Below the pieces are notes generated by a model. That model was not told the DNA's origin. It did not search any database and saw nothing but the letters and a program-made list of their open reading frames with translations. Position numbers and translations under genes: made by a program. This document shows, in pieces, positions 17,796 to 25,502 of a DNA stretch of 64,000 nucleotides; position 1 is the stretch's first letter, and every line of letters starts with the position of its first letter. Source of the DNA: Spirosoma fluviale. GTDB taxonomy: Bacteria; Bacteroidota; Bacteroidia; Cytophagales; Spirosomataceae. Where the stretch lies: contig CAMDJW010000005.1 of the NCBI GenBank assembly GCA_945901025.1, positions 62,001 through 126,000 of the forward strand, written 5' to 3'.

Positions 17796-18548
17796 ATGTC
17801 AAGATTTAAAAATCAGGTAGCCATCATTAGTGGCGGTGCGGACGGCTTAGGCAAAGGCATCGCCACTTTAATCGCTTCAGAAGGCGGAAAAGTAGTATTA
17901 CTCGATAGCAACCCAATCAAATTAGGAAAAACGGAAAGCGAATTTAAATCGGCCGGTTATGAAGTCATGACCATCGTCGCAGATGTTACTTCCGAGGATA
18001 GCATCGTTTCGGCTTTTGAGGAAGTTGGCAAAAAATATGGCCAAATACATATTATGGTTAATTGTGCAGGTATTGTGGGGCCAACTAGCACCAAAATCAC
18101 AGATTATTCCACGGAGGATTTTGATCGCTTGTATCAGGTAAACCAACGAGGCACCTTTTTGATGACTAAGTATGCAGTGAAAGCGATGGAACCTTTCGGC
18201 TATGGCCGAATTTTGTTAATTGCCTCCATGGCTGGGAAAGAAGGTAATCCGGGAATGATTGGCTATTCAGCCTCCAAAGCCGCGGTGATTGGCATTGTAA
18301 AATCGATCGGCAAGGAATATGCGACCTCGGGAATTACGATCAATGGACTAGCGCCGGCCGTAATTAAAACAGCTATGAACGCGGATACAGATCCTAAGCA
18401 ATTGGAATACATGGTGGCCAAAATCCCCATGGGAAGACTTGGGGAAATTGAAGAAGTGGCTAAGATATCAGCTTGGATCGTTTCTGAAGAATGTACGTTT
18501 ACGACAGGGTTTTTGTTTGATATTTCGGGAGGGAGAGCGACGTATTAG
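17796..18548 (+). CDS. SDR family NAD(P)-dependent oxidoreductase
   Basis: This 250-residue cytoplasmic dehydrogenase has the classical short-chain fold. The cofactor motif is ISGGADGLGKGIA (a TGxxxGxG variant), with NCAG at about residue 86. The catalytic triad is visible as Ser in LLIASMAGKEG and Tyr/Lys in GYSASKAAV. The C-terminus GFLFDISGGRATY resembles FabG-like 3-oxoacyl or sugar/polyol dehydrogenases. I chose the ATG at 17796, 2 bp after the oxidoreductase stop, because an in-frame upstream start at 17772 lies inside that gene. The stop codon TAG (18546-18548) is already part of a dispersed AGGTAAT-type repeat, so the repeat abuts or has slightly changed the gene end. Confidence 0.9.
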   Translation: MSRFKNQVAIISGGADGLGKGIATLIASEGGKVVLLDSNPIKLGKTESEFKSAGYEVMTIVADVTSEDSIVSAFEEVGKKYGQIHIMVNCAGIVGPTSTKITDYSTEDFDRLYQVNQRGTFLMTKYAVKAMEPFGYGRILLIASMAGKEGNPGMIGYSASKAAVIGIVKSIGKEYATSGITINGLAPAVIKTAMNADTDPKQLEYMVAKIPMGRLGEIEEVAKISAWIVSEECTFTTGFLFDISGGRATY

Positions 18549-18564
18549 GTATTAGGTAAGAGGG
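18546..18564 (+). repeat. Short AGGTAAT-type repeat copy
   Basis: The sequence TAGGTATTAGGTAAGAGG starts exactly with the stop codon of the SDR gene. It is the smallest copy of a degenerate A/G/T-rich repeat family whose other copies lie at 19325, 22790, 23662, 23914 and 59988. Confidence 0.7.
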
Positions 18565-18591
18565 ATTTCAAAAAAATCTTATAAATTCTTT

Positions 18592-18641
18592 AATAGTAAA
18601 ATGATAATTTTACTATTTTGTTCCATTATTAGTTAACTTTG
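18592..18641 (+). promoter_or_regulatory. Palindromic operator and -7-like box before higB
   Basis: AATAGTAAAAT (18592-18602) and ATTTTACTATT (18607-18617) are perfect 11-bp arms with a 4-nt spacer. A TAACTTTG box (18634-18641) matches the Bacteroidota -7 consensus TAnnTTTG and lies 5 bp before the higB ATG, which implies a very short or absent leader. The palindrome would cover the -33 region, as expected for autorepression by the antitoxin. The binding itself is inferred. Confidence 0.55.
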
Positions 18642-18645
18642 TCAA

Positions 18646-18984
18646 ATGAAAAATGTTAGAGAAATAATTTTTTACAAGGATTATTTCGATGACTTTTTCA
18701 AGGGCTTAAATGAAAAATTGCAGGTCAAGATTGATGAAGTGCTATTTGCCATTACAATTTTAGAGCGAGTGCCGACAAAATTTCTTAAGAATATTGAAAG
18801 AATTAAAGGACTGTTTGAAATTAGAGTAGAATTTGAAAGCAATATTTATCGGATATTTTGTTGTTTCGATAAAGGAAATTTGGTCGTATTATTCAACGGT
18901 TTTCAAAAGAAAAGCCAAAAAACTCCAACAGGTGAGTTGAAGAAAGCGAAATCCATTATGGAGGCATATTTTAATGATTTTTAA
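18646..18984 (+). CDS. higB: Type II toxin, RelE/HigB (Gp49-like) family
   Basis: This 112-residue protein is a predicted ribosome-dependent mRNA-cleaving toxin. The core LFEIRVEFESNIYRIFCCFDKGNLVVLFNGFQKKSQKTP matches the Gp49/HigB subfamily: a basic/aromatic strand with R before IFCCFD, then the GFQKKSQKTP signature with conserved lysines. It is followed after 11 bp by an XRE antitoxin, the reversed order typical of higBA. An 11-bp-arm palindrome lies just upstream. The module sits between metabolic genes and the M1 peptidases, flanked on both sides by dispersed repeats. Confidence 0.88.
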   Translation: MKNVREIIFYKDYFDDFFKGLNEKLQVKIDEVLFAITILERVPTKFLKNIERIKGLFEIRVEFESNIYRIFCCFDKGNLVVLFNGFQKKSQKTPTGELKKAKSIMEAYFNDF

Positions 18985-18995
18985 AAACAAAAATT

Positions 18996-19298
18996 ATGAA
19001 GATCGAAAATGAGCATATAAAAACATTTAATCAACATCTTGATCAAAGATATGGTGCGAGTGGTACAGAGAAAAGGGTTAATTTTGAAATTAAGGCAAAA
19101 TCTTTTGCCATTGGAGAATTGATAAAAGAAGAAAGAAAACTCGCTAATTTAACTCAAGAGGAACTTGCTAATAAAGTTGGCGCCAAAAAAAGTTTCATCT
19201 CAAGAATTGAAAATGGCCATAGCGATATCCAATTATCCACGTTGTATAAATTAATTGAAATAGGTCTTGGAAGAAAAATAAACTTAACTATTCAATAA
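18996..19298 (+). CDS. higA: HigA-type antitoxin, XRE family HTH
   Basis: This 100-residue protein has a helix-turn-helix in its C-terminal half: LIKEERKLANLTQEELANKV, then GAKKSFISRIENGHSDIQLS (about residues 46-85). The N-terminal half would hold the toxin-neutralising part. It follows the HigB-type toxin by 11 bp and is expected to repress the shared promoter through the palindrome at 18592-18617. A second repeat array begins 26 bp after its stop. Confidence 0.88.
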   Translation: MKIENEHIKTFNQHLDQRYGASGTEKRVNFEIKAKSFAIGELIKEERKLANLTQEELANKVGAKKSFISRIENGHSDIQLSTLYKLIEIGLGRKINLTIQ

Positions 19299-19324
19299 AA
19301 ATATATATCTGGGAATAAAGGATG

Positions 19325-19410
19325 TATTAGGTAATAGGTATTAGGTATTAGGTGAGAGATAAGAGGTAATAGGTGAGAGGTATTAGGTAAGAGGTGAGAG
19401 GTAATAGGGA
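19325..19410 (+). repeat. AGGTAAT-type degenerate tandem repeat array
   Basis: About eleven imperfect 7-9-bp units built from TAGGTAAT, TAGGTATT, GAGGTAAT and GAGGTGAG follow one another between higA and the first M1 peptidase. The array is purine-rich on the plus strand and cannot fold on itself. It has no unique spacers and so is not a CRISPR array. Confidence 0.8.
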
Positions 19411-19448
19411 TTCAAAAATATAAATCAAATCAGTAAAAAATTATAGCT

Positions 19449-21101
19449 ATGAAACTAAAAAAATCCAGCTCTCGCATAAAAATGGGATTTATTTTCGTGT
19501 TTTTATTGCTGAGTGGCGTCGTGAAGAGCCAACATAATGACGACATCAACAGCCGAGATATTCTATACCTCACATCAGGGGGAAAACTATTGCCTATGCA
19601 GGCCATTATGGACATTCGGCATTATACAATCAGTTTGGATGTCGATATTGCCAAAAGATCCATTAGCGGTTTTACTGAAGTCAGTTTGAATTTATCACAA
19701 AAATCAGACACTATTCTCCTAGACTTAATCCATCTTTACAAAGTCACTCAAATCAAGGTGAACAACAAACCCGCATCTTATTATCAACATGATGATAAAA
19801 TATTCATTACCTCAAAAACAGGTTTCAATGAGGGCAATCAAAAAGTTTGGATTGAATATCATGGAATTCCACCCGTAGCCATTAAGCCGCCCTGGGATGG
19901 TGGTTTTACGTGGGAGAAAGATACAAATGGGAATGACTGGGTGTCCATCAATATTCAAGGGGAAGGTGGAAAAATGTATTTTCCTTGCAAAGACCATCCC
20001 AGCGATGAACCAAATGAAGGGGCCGATTTGAAAATAAGCGTTCCTTCGCATTTAAAAGTCGCAGGACCTGGGCTGTTAATGAATGTGTCGACTAAAAAGA
20101 ATAGGTCAACCTTTCATTGGAAAACCAATTACACCATTAGCAATTATTGCATTTTGTTCAACATTGGTAAATACCAGGTCGTTAGGGATGAGCTTTCTAC
20201 CGTCTTGGGCAACAAAGTTCCTATTGAATATTATGTTTTGGAAGTGGATACGATGCATGCCAAAAAAGTCATTGCTACCAAAAAACGTGACAATCAAATC
20301 TTGGAAAAATACTTTGGTGAATATCCTTGGGCAAAGGAAAAAATAGGCATTGCCGAGGTGCCGAATTCGGGCATGGAACATCAAACCATGATTACGTTTG
20401 ACAATAAATTTGCCTATAAAAATATCGGAGGCCAAGAATATTCAGCAAATCTATTTCATGAATATGCACACGAATGGTGGGCCAATAAGATCACCAATAA
20501 AGACTGGGGCCATATGTGGATCCAAGAAGGCATCGCCACCTACGCAGAGGCGTTAGCGATGTTGGAAATCGGCGGCGAGGCAGCTTACAATGAAATCATT
20601 GCGGGCCATCGAAAAGGAGTTCGTAACAAATTTGCAGTAGTGCCTGGGGAAGAAGTCACCGAGGAGGAAGTTTATTCCGGAGGCGATATTTACGGAAAGG
20701 GATCCTTTTTTATGCATAGTTTACGCTATTTGATAGGCGATGACGTGTTTTTCCCAACCTTAAAAACCTTAGCCACCGATCCAATCTACACCTATGATCA
20801 TTTTGTGACTACCACGGATGTTGAAAAGTTATTTAGTTCCAAATCAGGAAAAGATTTAAAACCATTTTTTGACTTTTACCTGAGAACGACCCAAGTGCTG
20901 GACGTAAATATTAAGGAAATTGGCTTTCAAAAATACCAAATCAAGGTGGCTAATTTAATGATGCCACTGCCTTTTGAGGTGACCGTTAATGATAAAACGA
21001 GTCGCATCGTGATGGACAATAAGGGTCTTATTGTCAATAGTATTTTGCCACCCCAAGTAGATGCGAAAGGATATTATTTGAAAAAAGTAACGCTCCAATA
21101 A
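19449..21101 (+). CDS. M1 family metallopeptidase (aminopeptidase N-like), exported
   Basis: This 550-residue zinc aminopeptidase begins with a signal peptide (FIFVFLLLSGVVKSQ). The exopeptidase motif appears as NSGMEHQTMITF, and the zinc site as HEYAHEWW (H337, E338, H341) with the third ligand in WIQEGIATYAEAL about 18 residues later. The family would trim N-terminal residues from peptides in the periplasm or outside. A later ATG (19485) is a possible start, but it would shorten the signal. The stop TAA overlaps the ATG of the next M1 gene by one base, so the two are translationally coupled and form a tandem pair of distant paralogues. Confidence 0.93.
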   Translation: MKLKKSSSRIKMGFIFVFLLLSGVVKSQHNDDINSRDILYLTSGGKLLPMQAIMDIRHYTISLDVDIAKRSISGFTEVSLNLSQKSDTILLDLIHLYKVTQIKVNNKPASYYQHDDKIFITSKTGFNEGNQKVWIEYHGIPPVAIKPPWDGGFTWEKDTNGNDWVSINIQGEGGKMYFPCKDHPSDEPNEGADLKISVPSHLKVAGPGLLMNVSTKKNRSTFHWKTNYTISNYCILFNIGKYQVVRDELSTVLGNKVPIEYYVLEVDTMHAKKVIATKKRDNQILEKYFGEYPWAKEKIGIAEVPNSGMEHQTMITFDNKFAYKNIGGQEYSANLFHEYAHEWWANKITNKDWGHMWIQEGIATYAEALAMLEIGGEAAYNEIIAGHRKGVRNKFAVVPGEEVTEEEVYSGGDIYGKGSFFMHSLRYLIGDDVFFPTLKTLATDPIYTYDHFVTTTDVEKLFSSKSGKDLKPFFDFYLRTTQVLDVNIKEIGFQKYQIKVANLMMPLPFEVTVNDKTSRIVMDNKGLIVNSILPPQVDAKGYYLKKVTLQ

Positions 21102-22780
21102 TGAAACAAATTCTCTATTTATTTTTTGGTATTAGTCTGATTTTTAATGGTCCAACGGCACATGCAGATGACTACCCGGTGAATAAAAACATTGACATCA
21201 AACATTATGCTTTTGAAATAAATCTTTCTGACAGCAATGATGAAATTAGGGGCATTGCGACCATTACCATTGATTTCAGGGAAGTGGGTGTTCGAAATTT
21301 CCGATTGGATTTCGTCAATCAAAAAGCGGATAAAGAGAACAAGGGAATGGCGATTGACGCGATAACTATAGGCGATCAAGCCGTTCGATATACCCATCAA
21401 AATGATGAAATCATCCTTGATTTACCGAGCCCATCGACAAAAAACCAAACCATCATTTTTACAATAAAGTATCATGGTGTTCCTTTGGATGGATTAAGGA
21501 TTGGGAAAACCAAATTAGGTGATCGCAGTTTCTTTAATGAAAATTGGCCTAATCGGGCTAGGCACTGGTTACCGACTTTGGATCATCCATCGGATAAAGC
21601 CACATCCGAATTTATAGTAAAAGCACCTTCGCATTACAAAGTCATTTCCAATGGCCTTTTGTTAGAAGAATCTGAATTAGGGAACAATGTGAAGTTGACG
21701 CACTGGAAACAATCCGTCCCTTCCTCCTGTTGGCTATTTGTGATCGGGGTGGCTGAATTTGCGGTCCAATATTTGGATCCGTTCCTGGGGAAATCGATAG
21801 AAACGTGGGTCTATGCGAAAAATAGGGAGGCGGGATTTTATGATTTCCAGGAGCCGACCAAAAAGGTATTGGAGTTTTACAGTCAATATGTGGGTCCATT
21901 TGCCTATGAAAAATTGGCCAACATCCAAACTCCCAGTGTCAATGGGGGAATGGAAAGTTCCTCGGCTATTTTCTATGGGGAAAATTTGGTGACTGGAAAA
22001 AGGTCGGAAAGAACTCGGAATGTAGTCATTCATGAAATAGCGCACCAGTGGTTTGGCAATTCAATCACGGAGACGACCTGGGATGATGCCTGGTTGAGTG
22101 AAGGTTTTGCGACATTTTTCACTTTGCTCTTTATTGAAAATGAATATGGCAAAGAGGAATATACCAAGGGAATTGCGAAAGCTAAAAAAACGGTTTTAGA
22201 CTTACTGGTTAAAATGCCAGATTTCAGCATTGTAAGTCCGAGGACCGCTGAGAAAGAGCTAGTTATCACAGGGATCACCTATCAAAAAGGGGCTTGGGTC
22301 CTGCATATGCTGAGAGATCTCATGGGCGAAGTGGATTTCAAAAAAGGGATTCAATCGTATTATGCCAAATTTTATGTTTCATCTGCAACGACTGAAGATT
22401 TTAGAATTGAGATGGAAAAAGCCTCTGGAATGGATTTGAAAATATTCTTTAATCAGTGGTTGTTCCAACCCGTGATTCCAAAAATACAGGCGAATTGGAC
22501 TTATGATGTAAAGGCTAAAAAATTAAACATAAACTTAGACCTAGTTCAAAAAGGAGATGTCATTTTTGACATGCCGGTTGAGATTGCTTATTATAAAAAA
22601 GGAAGCAATGCCCCTACCCTTTTAAAAATGCGCATTAATAAAAAGCAAAATTCACAAACGTTTAAGTTAAAAGAAGCACCAGAGAAGGTAGAGGTAGATC
22701 CGAGAAATGTACTGCTTTGTGAGCCGACAACCATTAGTAGAGACGCCATACCTCGCGTCTCTACCATTGGAACGTTGTGA
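21101..22780 (+). CDS. M1 family metallopeptidase, exported, with repeat-derived C-terminus
   Basis: This 559-residue exported zinc aminopeptidase has a signal peptide ending near AHADDYP. Motifs are NGGMESSSAIFYGE (GxMEN-like) and HEIAHQWFGN (H311, E312, H315) with LSEGFATFFTLL as the third-ligand helix. It starts in the stop codon of the preceding M1 gene. The last 14 or so residues (ISRDAIPRVSTIGTL) are encoded by a hairpin element with arms GTAGAGACG and CGTCTCTAC (22737-22764). This looks like a dispersed repeat that entered or replaced the 3' end, so the original tail was probably slightly different. The catalytic domains are complete. Confidence 0.93.
   Translation: MKQILYLFFGISLIFNGPTAHADDYPVNKNIDIKHYAFEINLSDSNDEIRGIATITIDFREVGVRNFRLDFVNQKADKENKGMAIDAITIGDQAVRYTHQNDEIILDLPSPSTKNQTIIFTIKYHGVPLDGLRIGKTKLGDRSFFNENWPNRARHWLPTLDHPSDKATSEFIVKAPSHYKVISNGLLLEESELGNNVKLTHWKQSVPSSCWLFVIGVAEFAVQYLDPFLGKSIETWVYAKNREAGFYDFQEPTKKVLEFYSQYVGPFAYEKLANIQTPSVNGGMESSSAIFYGENLVTGKRSERTRNVVIHEIAHQWFGNSITETTWDDAWLSEGFATFFTLLFIENEYGKEEYTKGIAKAKKTVLDLLVKMPDFSIVSPRTAEKELVITGITYQKGAWVLHMLRDLMGEVDFKKGIQSYYAKFYVSSATTEDFRIEMEKASGMDLKIFFNQWLFQPVIPKIQANWTYDVKAKKLNINLDLVQKGDVIFDMPVEIAYYKKGSNAPTLLKMRINKKQNSQTFKLKEAPEKVEVDPRNVLLCEPTTISRDAIPRVSTIGTL
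22737..22764. repeat. GTAGAGACG hairpin element inside the 3' end of a gene
   Basis: The arms GTAGAGACG (22737-22745) and CGTCTCTAC (22756-22764) are exact reverse complements with a 10-nt loop. The half-site GTCTCTAC recurs at about 22867 and 23949, each time next to AGGTAAT-type repeats, so it looks like part of a composite dispersed element. Confidence 0.65.
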
Positions 22781-22789
22781 ACCCGCCCC

Positions 22790-22860
22790 CTACTATTACC
22801 TGATTACTTATTACCTATTACCAAAAAGGTATTACCTGATACTTATTACCTATTACCTGT
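22790..22860 (-). repeat. AGGTAAT-type repeat array, inverted
   Basis: Units of the form TATTACC, TTATTACC and ATTACCTG follow CCCCTACTATTACCTG. This is the same family as at 19325 read on the other strand. It lies directly behind the M1 gene in the gap before the minus-strand gene at 23362-23042. The rest of that gap (22861-23041) has no recognisable feature. Confidence 0.78.
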
Positions 22861-23041
22861 AAACGGTCTCTACAAACGGTAAAAAACAATAAATCCACTC
22901 TGAATATTCAAAGTGGATTTACAAAATCCTAGTTCTAAAAATTTAATAACCGTTAACTAATTGACAATCTTGCTATTCTATAATAATTATTTTCAGTTTT
23001 CTTTTTTATTTAACAACGATTTGCGACAATCCATTCTGCAT

Positions 23042-23362
23042 TTAAACCGCTTGTTTCAAGTACAATAACTCTGGATTCAATTCATACGAATACGTTAATT
23101 TTTCTTTCTTCCAACTTTCTTCTTTTATTTGAACAAATACGCCGGATAGTGTATAACAAATGCTGTAAGAAGAATTCGTATTGGACCAAGTAACGATTTG
23201 GAAAGTTTCAAACACCTTAATTTCTTCTTTCCAAATAGCACTTAATTGACTTTGCATTTCTGACAAATCATATTGCGACAAATTACCTAAATAGGCAAAG
23301 TCGGAGAATTCACTATTTAAAAATAAATTATTGAACCAAGACCTCATTGCTCTCAAAAACAT
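23042..23362 (-). CDS. Hypothetical protein (106 aa)
   Basis: I do not recognise a family. The protein is rich in aromatic residues and alternates hydrophobic and charged residues in its C-terminal half (SSYSICYTLSGVFVQIKEESW, KKEKLTYSYELNPELLYLKQ), which suggests beta strands. No signal peptide is clear. Its start overlaps the end of the upstream 72-codon frame by 35 bp in a different frame (23328-23362), so the two would be translationally coupled. The short length and the lack of recognisable homologues leave open that it is a decayed gene. Confidence 0.5.
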   Translation of the reverse strand: MFLRAMRSWFNNLFLNSEFSDFAYLGNLSQYDLSEMQSQLSAIWKEEIKVFETFQIVTWSNTNSSYSICYTLSGVFVQIKEESWKKEKLTYSYELNPELLYLKQAV

Positions 23363-23546
23363 AATTGGTGGGTAAATTAGATGTTATAGCATTTTTAGTT
23401 GACAACTGATGGTTCAACTTGCGTAACCGCATCAATTGTTTTTCCTGAAGCGTATTTTTTTTGTAATACGCATAAAGCTCTTTCCCGATCAAATAAGAAC
23501 TTGCCGAAACCCCTGCAATCATCCCAGAAATGAAATAAATCATCAT
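23328..23546 (-). CDS. Small membrane-anchored hypothetical protein (72 aa)
   Basis: The N-terminus is a single hydrophobic segment (MIYFISGMIAGVSASSYLIG), followed by a basic, Lys- and Leu-rich stretch (KKNTLQEKQLMRLRKLNHQL) that could be a short coiled coil facing the cytoplasm. No family is recognised. It overlaps the downstream hypothetical gene by 35 bp, so they probably form a two-gene unit. The initiator may be the first or second of two adjacent ATG codons. Confidence 0.5.
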   Translation of the reverse strand: MMIYFISGMIAGVSASSYLIGKELYAYYKKNTLQEKQLMRLRKLNHQLSTKNAITSNLPTNYVFESNEVLVQ

Positions 23547-23661
23547 AACCGTAAAATTTTATAAATTAAAAAATCTCAACTGCTTAGTGACACAAATTTC
23601 AACATACAAGTACAAATAATTGTGTTATTCAAATTATAACATTGTTTTTCAGGGAATTGAA

Positions 23662-23764
23662 GTTAGATAAGAGGTTGTTTTAGGTAATAGGTAAGAGGTA
23701 TGAGGTAATAGGTATGAGGTATGAGGTATTAGGTAATAGGTTTTTTTAGGTAATAGGTATTAGT
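23662..23764 (+). repeat. AGGTAAT-type degenerate tandem repeat array
   Basis: About 13 imperfect units (AGATAAGAGG, TAGGTAATAGG, TATGAGGTAATAGG, TATGAGG and similar) interrupted by a short TTTTTTT. It is the longest plus-oriented copy of the family and also contains TATGAGG variants. Confidence 0.8.
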
Positions 23765-23803
23765 TAAAATGCAATTAGTTATTTCAAGGATTACATAAAA
23801 CTA

Positions 23804-23833
23804 AAAAAAGCATCAATTTCTTGATGCTTTTTT
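23804..23833. terminator. Bidirectional rho-independent terminator
   Basis: AAAAAAGCATCAA (23804-23816) pairs exactly with TTGATGCTTTTTT (23821-23833) around a TTTC loop. Both strands end in a T run. On the minus strand it would terminate the transcript of 24376-23957. Confidence 0.85.
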
Positions 23834-23891
23834 AGTAAATATGACCATTATCCTGACGAGATAAACCCGTCTAATACGACGGAATAAACAC

Positions 23892-23912
23892 GGGACGGGG
23901 TGAACCCGTCCC
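23892..23912. repeat. GGGACGGG/CCCGTCCC hairpin of a composite repeat
   Basis: Perfect 8-bp arms with loop GTGAA. The right arm runs straight into CTACTATTACCTG, and the same GTGAACCCG-CCCCTACTATTACCTG join occurs at 22777-22803. Hairpin and repeat therefore appear to travel together. Confidence 0.65.
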
Positions 23913-23913
23913 C

Positions 23914-23946
23914 TACTATTACCTGTTACTTATTACCTATTACCTA
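23914..23946 (-). repeat. AGGTAAT-type repeat copy, inverted
   Basis: CTATTACCTG-TTACTTATTACCT-ATTACCT follows the GGGACGGG hairpin and ends 11 bp before the stop of the minus-strand gene at 23957. It is nearly identical in layout to the copy at 22790. Confidence 0.75.
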
Positions 23947-23956
23947 AAAAATGTCT

Positions 23957-24376
23957 CTACGAAAGAAATATCTTATTCAGTTGGCTTATATTGAACTTTT
24001 TAGATAACATAAATTTTTTCAATTTCTTGTCTTCAATGGAATCAACCTGCCAAATACCATTCGGAATCCCAAAAACTATTTTAATTTTCAAATTGAGATC
24101 TTTTAATATCAAACGCTTTAATCGATTTAGTTCAACAGAAGAAAGATTATTTTGATTAATCATTAAAGTAAGCTCATGGCTTGAAATACTTTTATCTGGA
24201 GATGTCAAAATTTTCGAAAAAATACTTATTTCAATCTCATTAAAATATTGCTGTGCATTAATGATAGGGATTAATTTATCAGTTTTGATTTTAAGGATTT
24301 TTTTATAAAAAAATTGATACAAAAGGCCTAGAATTACCCCTATGATAAACAACAATATGATACCAAAATCTGCCAT
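23957..24376 (-). CDS. Membrane-anchored hypothetical protein (139 aa)
   Basis: An N-terminal transmembrane helix (FGIILLFIIGVILGLLYQFF) precedes a cytoplasmic Lys- and Ile-rich domain. The part SISSHELTLMINQNNLSSVE and LNRLKRLILKDLNLKIKI reads like a winged-helix fold, with helix-turn-helix spacing followed by a strand (VFGIPNGIWQVDS). No named family is recognised. It lies 74 bp downstream of the XRE gene on the same strand and may share its transcript, which would end at the terminator 23804-23833. Confidence 0.6.
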   Translation of the reverse strand: MADFGIILLFIIGVILGLLYQFFYKKILKIKTDKLIPIINAQQYFNEIEISIFSKILTSPDKSISSHELTLMINQNNLSSVELNRLKRLILKDLNLKIKIVFGIPNGIWQVDSIEDKKLKKFMLSKKFNISQLNKIFLS

Positions 24377-24450
24377 AAAAAAAACATTTTTTAGGTAGGC
24401 CTTTCACACTAATTCATACGTTAATCTGTATGGATGACCTTGTTAATGAG

Positions 24451-24654
24451 CTAATTACAGCTAAATAAAAACACTTCATACATTTGAATTCCCAGCGCCT
24501 GAGTAATGCTAAAAATCTGATAAAGACTAGTATTAATCTGCCCTAATTCAATCCGAATTAATTGCTTTGATTCTATTCCCACCTCAAATGCCAACTGTGC
24601 AATAGTCAGACCTTTTTCCTGTCTAATTTCTCTTATTTTAGAGCCAATTAACAT
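24451..24654 (-). CDS. XRE family helix-turn-helix regulator (67 aa)
   Basis: This is a minimal DNA-binding protein: IGSKIREIRQEKGLTIAQLA, then FEVGIESKQLIRIELGQINT, is a complete XRE domain with little else. I chose the ATG at 24654 because GAGG lies a suitable distance upstream and a clear promoter (24685-24716) would place the transcript start near 24678. The in-frame ATG at 24681 would then lie at or before the transcript start. A palindrome overlapping the -33 box suggests autoregulation. Its neighbours are the hypothetical membrane protein downstream and the broken Fic gene divergently placed. Confidence 0.72.
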   Translation of the reverse strand: MLIGSKIREIRQEKGLTIAQLAFEVGIESKQLIRIELGQINTSLYQIFSITQALGIQMYEVFLFSCN

Positions 24655-24684
24655 AACTACCTCGCCCTTTGTCAACTTCATAAA

Positions 24685-24732
24685 CAAAAATATTATAAGG
24701 ATAAACTAGTTACAATGTCACATATGACATTG
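24685..24732 (-). promoter_or_regulatory. Promoter with overlapping palindromic operator for the XRE gene
   Basis: On the minus strand, ATTG (24716-24713), a 20-bp spacer and TATTTTTG (24692-24685) match the Bacteroidota -33/-7 consensus with the right spacing. CAATGTCA and TGACATTG (24713-24720 and 24725-24732) form a perfect palindrome with a CATA spacer that includes the -33 box. This is a textbook layout for autorepression. Confidence 0.7.
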
Positions 24733-24974
24733 CAGAAATGCTTTAAGAGTGAATTAATAATGCTAGAAGATCAATCTAGTTTTGTAGAATTTGTAAAGTA
24801 TGGGTATTCAAGTGAATACCGTGATAATTAGTTATAACCTGACGAAAATCATTTTTTAATAATGAATGCAAATCAATCCGATTAAATGCATGATAATTAA
24901 ACTCTTTTAAATAAATGATCAACAATTTGAGTATTTTTGGAATTGAATTAACTGATTTGTAGGACTGTCATCAT

Positions 24975-25502
24975 ATGAAAAATATGGATAAAAATAGTTT
25001 AGAAAATGCATTTCGTTTGTTCGAATCAAATGATATTGACAAAATCGAAGTAGGAACCACCCAAGGTCTTATAGAGATACATGCTTATCTTCTTAATGAT
25101 TTATACGATTTTGCCGGAAAAATTCGCATGCACAACATCTAGAAAGGCGGTTTTAGATTTGCAAACGCTATATATATAAACGAAATTTTGGTCAAAATTG
25201 AGCAAATGCCAGAGAGCAACTTCGAAGAAATTATCGCAAAATATATTGAAATGAATATAGCTCATCCTTTTATAGAGGGAAATGGAAGAACAATGCGTAT
25301 TTGGCTCGATATGATTTTAAAAACTAGACTTAAAAAATTAGTGAATTGGCAATTTGTAGATAAGTCATTGTACTTACAAGCTATGGAAAGAAGCCCTATT
25401 AATGGGTTGGAATTAAGGACTTTATTAAGTCAAAACCTAACTGACGAAATAAATAATAGAGAAGTTATTTTTAAAGGAATTGAGCAGTCCTATTTATTAT
25501 GA
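24975..25502 (+). pseudogene. Fic family AMP-transferase, interrupted by one in-frame TAG
   Basis: Reading from the ATG at 24975, the frame gives [20 protein letters not shown], then [20 protein letters not shown], a TAG stop at 25140-25142, and then in the same frame [20 protein letters not shown]. The catalytic Fic motif [16 protein letters not shown] is intact at about codon 100, and the protein continues to [10 protein letters not shown] at 25502. Homologues usually have a Ser or similar at the stop position (NISKGGF), so a single base change could explain it. No other damage is visible. It may be a recent pseudogene, a sequencing error, or a gene read through. Re-initiation at the TTG at 25188 would give a 104-residue piece that still contains the motif. 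Confidence 0.8.

Larger units (their letters stand above)
23547..23956. other. 410-bp gene-free stretch with repeats and a terminator
   Basis: No coding frame is convincing here. It holds an AGGTAAT-type array (23662-23764), a bidirectional terminator (23804-23833), a GC-rich hairpin (23892-23912) and a second, inverted repeat copy (23914-23946). Confidence 0.7.

Noticed and set aside
19325-19410. Tandem repeats that might be read as a CRISPR array
   Set aside because: The units are 7-9 bp, degenerate and contiguous; there are no unique spacers and no cas genes.
20083-20435. Overlapping open frames on both strands inside the first M1 peptidase gene
   Set aside because: They lie in other frames of a well-supported gene and show no recognisable domain.
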